Assembly (NCBI GenBank): GCA_964472545.1
Contig: CAYYNP010000008.1
Span: 1-64,000, forward strand
Reading direction: 5' to 3'
Length of the DNA: 64,000 nucleotides
Origin: CAYYNP01 sp964472545
GTDB lineage: Bacteria > Planctomycetota > Planctomycetia > Pirellulales > Thermoguttaceae
Shown: one piece after another, positions 59,829 to 64,000 of the stretch
Position numbering within the stretch: the stretch's first letter is position 1
How the letters are laid out: every line of letters begins with the position of its first letter
Position numbers and translations under genes: made by a program
Notes under the pieces: model-generated
The model's database searches: none
Told to the model about the DNA's origin: nothing
What the model saw: the letters and a program-made list of their open reading frames with translations, nothing else

Positions 59829-60008
59829 ATGCAAATCTACATCGCCGCCCTGGTGATTTTCGCCCTGGCCTTCCTCGGGCTGGCCGTCAGCGTGCTGCGC
59901 AAGAAGCACTGCCTGGGGTGTTCCTGCAAGGCCGCGCGGAAGATCATGGAAATGACCGAGTCGGAGGACGACGGCGCCTGTGGACACGATCTGATTCGGT
60001 TCGAGTGA
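59829..60008 (+). CDS. nqrM: NqrM-like small membrane protein (59 aa)
   Basis: NqrM is a small membrane protein needed in Vibrio to build the iron-sulfur site in NqrD/E. This frame gives MQIYIAALVIFALAFLGLAV (membrane span), a basic turn (LRKKHC), then CLGCSCK and a late Cys (DDGACGHD), similar in size and cysteine layout to NqrM (DUF539). It starts 17 bp after apbE on the same strand. The identity rests on size, layout and location, since sequence identity in this family is low. Confidence 0.72.
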   Translation: MQIYIAALVIFALAFLGLAVSVLRKKHCLGCSCKAARKIMEMTESEDDGACGHDLIRFE

Positions 60009-60015
60009 GTCGGTC

Positions 60016-60678
60016 TCAGACGAGCCTTCTTTGTCTGCGTACGAACATCACCAATCCCATCCCCGCCATGCCCAACGCGGCGAGCACGGACGGCTCCGGA
60101 ATCGGCGTCACGGTGATGTTGTCGTAGACCACGGAGTTGGGATACTGCGAGACGCCGCCGATCATCGCCAGCGACTGGATCGAATCGCCGGCGACCGAGA
60201 GCGTGGCGTAGCTGAACTGGCTGCCGCCGCCCGGCAGCGAACCGGTGTCGACGTCCAACAACGTGCCGCTGCCGCCTGGTCCGGAATAGGCCCGCAGCAG
60301 AAGGTTGTCGCCGTCGCCGCCGGAATCCCCCATCGCCACCGAAGCGCCGGTAATCGGCGTGGAGAAATCGACGATGAACGGGTTGTCGACGTAGACGCCT
60401 CCGATGTCGTTCCAGGGGCTCAGCGCCTGGTTGCCCAATTCGCTCGGGTAGTTGGCGTTGTAACTCAGACGAAAGACGATCCCCGACCGCGTGATCGTGG
60501 CGGTGAGTCCGTCTTCTTCGAGCGTCAAGCTGGTACGGTCGGTACGAGGGATCGACTCGAACCCGAACTGGATGGGGTCCGTCGTGTTTGCCTTCGCGGA
60601 GCCGCAGAGGACGAAGAGCGTCATTGCCCCCAACAAAACACACGCTGCCCACGGCGGGCCGGCCGACAACGGTCTCAT
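60016..60678 (-). CDS. PEP-CTERM sorted exported protein (220 aa)
   Basis: The start (60676-60678) has GGAGG upstream. Signal peptide about residues 1-31 (WAACVLLGAMTLFVLCGSAK). The C-terminal 25 residues are a PEP-CTERM signal: PIPEPSVLAALGMAGMGLVM and the basic end FVRRQRRLV, which is processed by an exosortase-type enzyme in organisms with exopolysaccharide. The beta-rich body (GGDGDNLLLRAYSGPG, VAGDSIQSLAMIGG) suggests a jelly-roll or Ig-like fold. Exosortase itself is not in the window. Convergent with the nqrM-like gene, 7 bp apart. Confidence 0.85.
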   Translation of the reverse strand: MRPLSAGPPWAACVLLGAMTLFVLCGSAKANTTDPIQFGFESIPRTDRTSLTLEEDGLTATITRSGIVFRLSYNANYPSELGNQALSPWNDIGGVYVDNPFIVDFSTPITGASVAMGDSGGDGDNLLLRAYSGPGGSGTLLDVDTGSLPGGGSQFSYATLSVAGDSIQSLAMIGGVSQYPNSVVYDNITVTPIPEPSVLAALGMAGMGLVMFVRRQRRLV

Positions 60679-61063
60679 CGTTCGTGCCTCCAAAACTACA
60701 GAACTACTTGGCCAATATGCGCAACAATTGACGGATCGTCTCCGCCTGAGAAAATCACGGGGAATCGACTCACAGAACGGCGAGTCGAACGCGGCACCCG
60801 AACCGGCCGCCGACGGCGGCCTGACAGACTCTCAAGAGTTGGGGGTACCGCTCGCTGCCTCCGGTTTGGGAGACGAAGAAAGGGGAAACTACCTCAACGG
60901 TGGTTGCTTCAGCACATCTCAGTATATCGGATATTCGCGAGGCCGCAAGCAGAAAAGGGCCGAAATGGCGACTTCGCCGAGAACACGTCCGATCAGAGAG
61001 GGGCCGTCCGGGGGCTTCCGCCCCCGGCTATTGGGCATCCTCTGTGGTGAGCAATCTGGCAGT
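60679..61063. other. Intergenic stretch with one short hairpin
   Basis: Contains the hairpin GGGGGCTTCCGCCCCC (about 61013-61028) that may end the minus-strand gene 61064; no T-run follows. No other feature recognised. Confidence 0.4.
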
Positions 61064-64000
61064 TCACTCAAACACCAAGTGCCCAAAACCCTCCGGCATC
61101 ACCTTGACCGCGGCGGGTGTGCTGGCCGACTGGAAGCCGACGCCTGGGACGGTGCGTTGCACGCCGGCGGCCCAAACGGCCCCCGCCGCCGGATAGCGGC
61201 CGGTGAGTTGATCGAGCGGGATGGCGGCTTCGGCCGTCCAGGTTCCGTCGGTCGTTTCGGCAGCCACAAACCACGTGGGGTCCCAGGTCGCATCGCCCCA
61301 GCAGCCGTCGCCCAGCCAGCCGCGGTGGTCGATCGAAAGACGGTAGTACGTGGCGAAGTCGCGGTCGATATCGAGATAGACGTCGACCCGGTCGTGGCCG
61401 GAAAGGTCTCCGTCACGGGGCCGCGGTCCGGTGCTTGGCCGATATTCGGCCCCGGTGGCGCAGCGACAGTGTACGGCGATGTAGAGAAACTCCCAGTCGT
61501 AGGCCAGGGTGACGGAGCCGGGCCAGTCGGCGTCGTCGGCCAGTGGGCTGGTCAACGGGATCGGTTGTGCCCGGCGCCAGACGTCGTCGTCGAGACGTCC
61601 GTCCAAACGTGGCTTCGATGCGGCCGCCACGCAGCGCAGCACCTTCTTCGGCGTCACGCCCTGCGGCTGGGCCAGCCAGCGCTCGCCTTGGGCACAGGCC
61701 CACCAGGCGTCTTGCTCGGCGCTGCGGGCCCGGCTCTGGTAGTAACGCTCGGCCTGTTGCGGCAGCCCGCGGTAGCGATGGGCCACCGCCAGCGGAAACC
61801 GCAGTGCCGGATCGGCAAACAAGGCAGGCCGCGTCAGTTCCACGTGTTTGCCGAATTGTACGGCCCGTTGCGGACGATTCTCTTCGTGTGACGCGTCGAC
61901 CGCCAACGCCGACGCCTGCCGCACTGCAAACGGCCCGCCACCGCCGTCTCCCGCGCCGTCGTCCGTTTGCCCAGCCGCGACTCGCTGTGTGCCTTGCACT
62001 CGCCAGGCCGCCTCGCCCGCCGCGTAGTATTGCACCAGCCAGACCAACGCCGATTCAGCCAGCGGATGATCCGGATAACGATCGACCAGCAGGTCGAACG
62101 TTTCGGCGGCCAGCGGCCAGCGGCCATTGCGGTAGTATCGATTGGCCAGATGGTAGAGAACGCGGCCGCCGGTGTCGCCGTCCAGGCCTCGCGTCAACTC
62201 GCCGGCCTGGGCCAGCAGGGCGTTGCTGCCGGGCAGGTCGCCGTCCGACTGTTCGAGAATCGCCCGTACGTTGCGGCCGCGTTGGGCGACCTTCCGCAAG
62301 TGCTGCAATCCCTCCGGCGGCGGCTCGGGTAACGCGCGCCGCGCGTCGCCGCCGGGGTAGAGCGGGATGCCGCGGAAGAAGTCGGAGCCCTCGGTTTGCC
62401 GGGGATACTCAGTCAACACGAGCCGAAAGCCGAGCGTCTTCGGTGCGGCGGCAAAGCGGTCGTGCAGCAGGCCGCGCGGCGTTGCGGCCACGTCGGCCAA
62501 CGAACGCCCCAGCCGCGTGGCCAACTGGCCGGTGGCGATTTCCGTCGGCCCTCGGGCGGGAGACGGCACGGCACCAAAGACCTTCTTCACCTTCCACGGC
62601 TCCAAGCCCGCGTGGGTGATCTGCTCCGGAAAGCAGGTTGCGTCGGCCGCCTTCTCGACGGCCGAAAGCACGGCCCGATGGACGATCGTCGCCAGCGGAT
62701 CGCCGGCCGTACCATGGGCATCATGGGTTACGAGCACCTCGGGCCGCCAGATGCGGATTCGGCGGACGAGGTGGGCCTCGAACGTCTGCCGGCCGCGGCC
62801 GTCGCTGATCCGATCCCAACCGTCGACGATCTGTTCTTCGGTCGCCTGCAAGCCCTCTTGCCGCAAGGGAAACTGCCACGCGGTGCGTGCATCGCTGGCG
62901 CCGACGGCAACCACTGCCTCGTGCAGCCGGTCGGCCGGATGGGCCTCGCTGCGGGACGGCACTTCGACGTCGCGTCTGCCGAGCGTTTCGACCACGCCGA
63001 GATACCCCTCGTTGCCACAGAGCGACGCGAGCATCTCCAGCGGCACGTTGTCGCCGGTGGCAAACATGCCCAACAAGGCGGCCCGCGTGCCGCCGCAGCG
63101 TTGCCGCTGCCAGGTGCGTCCGCCGTCGTCGGTGGCCAGGATGGTCCCCAGCGCCCCGACGGCCCAGCCGTGTTGATCGTCGGCAAAGGTCAACGCGTGG
63201 ATCGGCAGTTGGGTCCCCGTGCGAAAGGCCGTCCAGCTTCGCCCGGCGTCTTCGGTGCAGAAGACCAACGAACCGGGCGAACCGGCGATCCAACACTTCG
63301 GTCCGCGCACGGCGATGGCGGCGTAGTCGAACTGCCCGGCGACTTCGTAGGGAATCGTGCCCGGCGGCGTCTGCCAACTCACGCCGAGGTCGGCGGTCAT
63401 CATCACTAGCCCGGCGTCGCCGATCAGCCATCCGTAGACCGGGGCGACGAGTTTCATGCCGGTGAGGTTTCGCAGCCCGAACTGCCCGTTGCGCGCCGGT
63501 TGCACGCCGCCGCGTTGCACCACGCCCGCGGTCCCGTGGCGGCCGGCGACGGCGCCGGTGTTGGGGTCGAGGAAGTCGCCGGTGAGCCAGGCAGACATCT
63601 TGCCGCCGGACATCGGGCGCCAGTTGAGTCCACCGTTGTCGGTGGCGAACAGGCCGGTGGGGTACATCGCCGATGGTCGGCCGACGGCCCAGCCGCGTTT
63701 GCGGTCGAAGAAGCGAATTCGCCGGATTGCCGGCAACGGCAAGTTCATCGCGCGTTGCCAGTGACGGCCGCCGTCGCGGGTGGAGAGGATCACCGCGTGG
63801 GACGTGTGCGTATACGGCTGCGACGATCCGCCGGCGGCCCAGCCGGTCCGTTCGTCGACGAAGCAGACCGACTCCAGCCGGCAGGAAACGCCGGAAGGCT
63901 GAAGCTGCCAGTGCTGTCCGCCGTCGGCCGTGTGCCAAATGGCCCCGCGGTCGCCCACGGCCCAACCGTGCAACGGGCCCACGAAGCAGACGTCGGCCAG
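61064..64000 (-). CDS. Large mosaic protein: Ycf48-like propeller, PIG-L-like, TPR and CBM9-like parts (partial)
   Basis: Open to the right edge, so the 5' end is missing (about 978 residues seen). Residues about 1-310 are Ycf48/BNR-type blades (DERTGWAAGG, FFDRKRGWAVGRPS, WAVGALGTILATDDGGRTW). About 315-490 resembles PIG-L deacetylases (RIWRPEVLVTHDAHGTAGDP), but the AHPDDE metal motif is replaced by ATGDNVPLE, so it is probably inactive. About 610-720 is TPR-like (LYHLANRYYRNGRWPLAAET, FDLLVDRYPDHPLAESAL). The C-terminus (about 790-972) is CBM9/DOMON-like (DRVDVYLDIDRDFATYY, WTAEAAIPLDQL). It is most likely an exported surface protein. Domain limits are approximate. Confidence 0.75.
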   Translation of the reverse strand: MADVCFVGPLHGWAVGDRGAIWHTADGGQHWQLQPSGVSCRLESVCFVDERTGWAAGGSSQPYTHTSHAVILSTRDGGRHWQRAMNLPLPAIRRIRFFDRKRGWAVGRPSAMYPTGLFATDNGGLNWRPMSGGKMSAWLTGDFLDPNTGAVAGRHGTAGVVQRGGVQPARNGQFGLRNLTGMKLVAPVYGWLIGDAGLVMMTADLGVSWQTPPGTIPYEVAGQFDYAAIAVRGPKCWIAGSPGSLVFCTEDAGRSWTAFRTGTQLPIHALTFADDQHGWAVGALGTILATDDGGRTWQRQRCGGTRAALLGMFATGDNVPLEMLASLCGNEGYLGVVETLGRRDVEVPSRSEAHPADRLHEAVVAVGASDARTAWQFPLRQEGLQATEEQIVDGWDRISDGRGRQTFEAHLVRRIRIWRPEVLVTHDAHGTAGDPLATIVHRAVLSAVEKAADATCFPEQITHAGLEPWKVKKVFGAVPSPARGPTEIATGQLATRLGRSLADVAATPRGLLHDRFAAAPKTLGFRLVLTEYPRQTEGSDFFRGIPLYPGGDARRALPEPPPEGLQHLRKVAQRGRNVRAILEQSDGDLPGSNALLAQAGELTRGLDGDTGGRVLYHLANRYYRNGRWPLAAETFDLLVDRYPDHPLAESALVWLVQYYAAGEAAWRVQGTQRVAAGQTDDGAGDGGGGPFAVRQASALAVDASHEENRPQRAVQFGKHVELTRPALFADPALRFPLAVAHRYRGLPQQAERYYQSRARSAEQDAWWACAQGERWLAQPQGVTPKKVLRCVAAASKPRLDGRLDDDVWRRAQPIPLTSPLADDADWPGSVTLAYDWEFLYIAVHCRCATGAEYRPSTGPRPRDGDLSGHDRVDVYLDIDRDFATYYRLSIDHRGWLGDGCWGDATWDPTWFVAAETTDGTWTAEAAIPLDQLTGRYPAAGAVWAAGVQRTVPGVGFQSASTPAAVKVMPEGFGHLVFE

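Overview
The window looks like chromosomal DNA of a planctomycete, most likely of the Pirellulales. The evidence is G+C-rich coding sequence, a BBP7-type outer-membrane barrel, a PEP-CTERM protein, EF-hand and PQQ-propeller secreted proteins, a single-chain double UvrA, and very many short palindromic repeats between genes. The placement rests on protein families only. No rRNA or tRNA gene was seen. The first gene (GH20-like) and the last gene (a Ycf48/PIG-L/CBM9-like mosaic) run off the window.

Layout. 1-3.3 kb: end of a glycosidase, then three small hypothetical genes. 3.4-5 kb (minus strand): a secreted Tyr/His/Pro-rich protein, queD and queC. 5.4-9.1 kb: a hypothetical protein, a membrane-anchored HTH protein, an OmpA-type lipoprotein and a Tat-exported sugar-isomerase-like protein. 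9.3-14.5 kb: a secreted clan-CD-like protein, rtcB, two tandem PEBP (YbhB-like) genes and a DUF434 protein. 14.6-18 kb (minus): a secretin-like protein, an RluD-type pseudouridine synthase and a TPR protein. 18.4-25.8 kb: a PcrA/UvrD helicase, a zinc-ribbon protein, hypotheticals, an RdgB-type NTPase and the BBP7 barrel. 26-33.4 kb: a giant UvrA. 33.4-36.8 kb: a CBM9-like protein, then lipB-like, lipA and a lipoyl-like domain (minus), then smpB. 37-42.1 kb (minus): an EF-hand/P-domain protein, a lipoprotein, a diheme cytochrome and a porin. 42.6-46.9 kb: a DprE1/DprE2/UbiA/flippase-like operon. 47.4-50.3 kb: a STAS protein and a PQQ propeller. 50.5-52.4 kb: gapA and a methyltransferase. 52.7-60 kb: nqrABCDEF, apbE and an nqrM-like gene. 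60-64 kb (minus): a PEP-CTERM protein and the terminal mosaic protein.

How genes work together. The nqr block holds all six subunits of the sodium-pumping NADH:quinone reductase, followed by the FMN transferase that loads NqrB and NqrC and by a small NqrM-like protein linked to iron-sulfur assembly in NqrD/E. The 42.6-46.9 kb genes match the three steps that make polyprenyl-phosphate arabinose in mycobacteria, plus a possible flippase. queC and queD belong to 7-deazaguanine synthesis.

Most unusual points. (1) In the lipB-lipA-lipoyl-like cluster, LipA keeps its cluster cysteines, but the LipB-like protein lacks both catalytic residues and the carrier-like domain lacks the acceptor lysine. 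(2) The 2451-residue UvrA is two complete UvrA copies plus a 337-residue unknown domain, and it carries five in-frame copies of a palindromic element in its linkers. (3) Several repeat families are present, including a 192-bp MITE-like pair, and one palindrome is flanked by a perfect 20-bp direct repeat. (4) Several predicted promoters share a TAGAAT -10 box.
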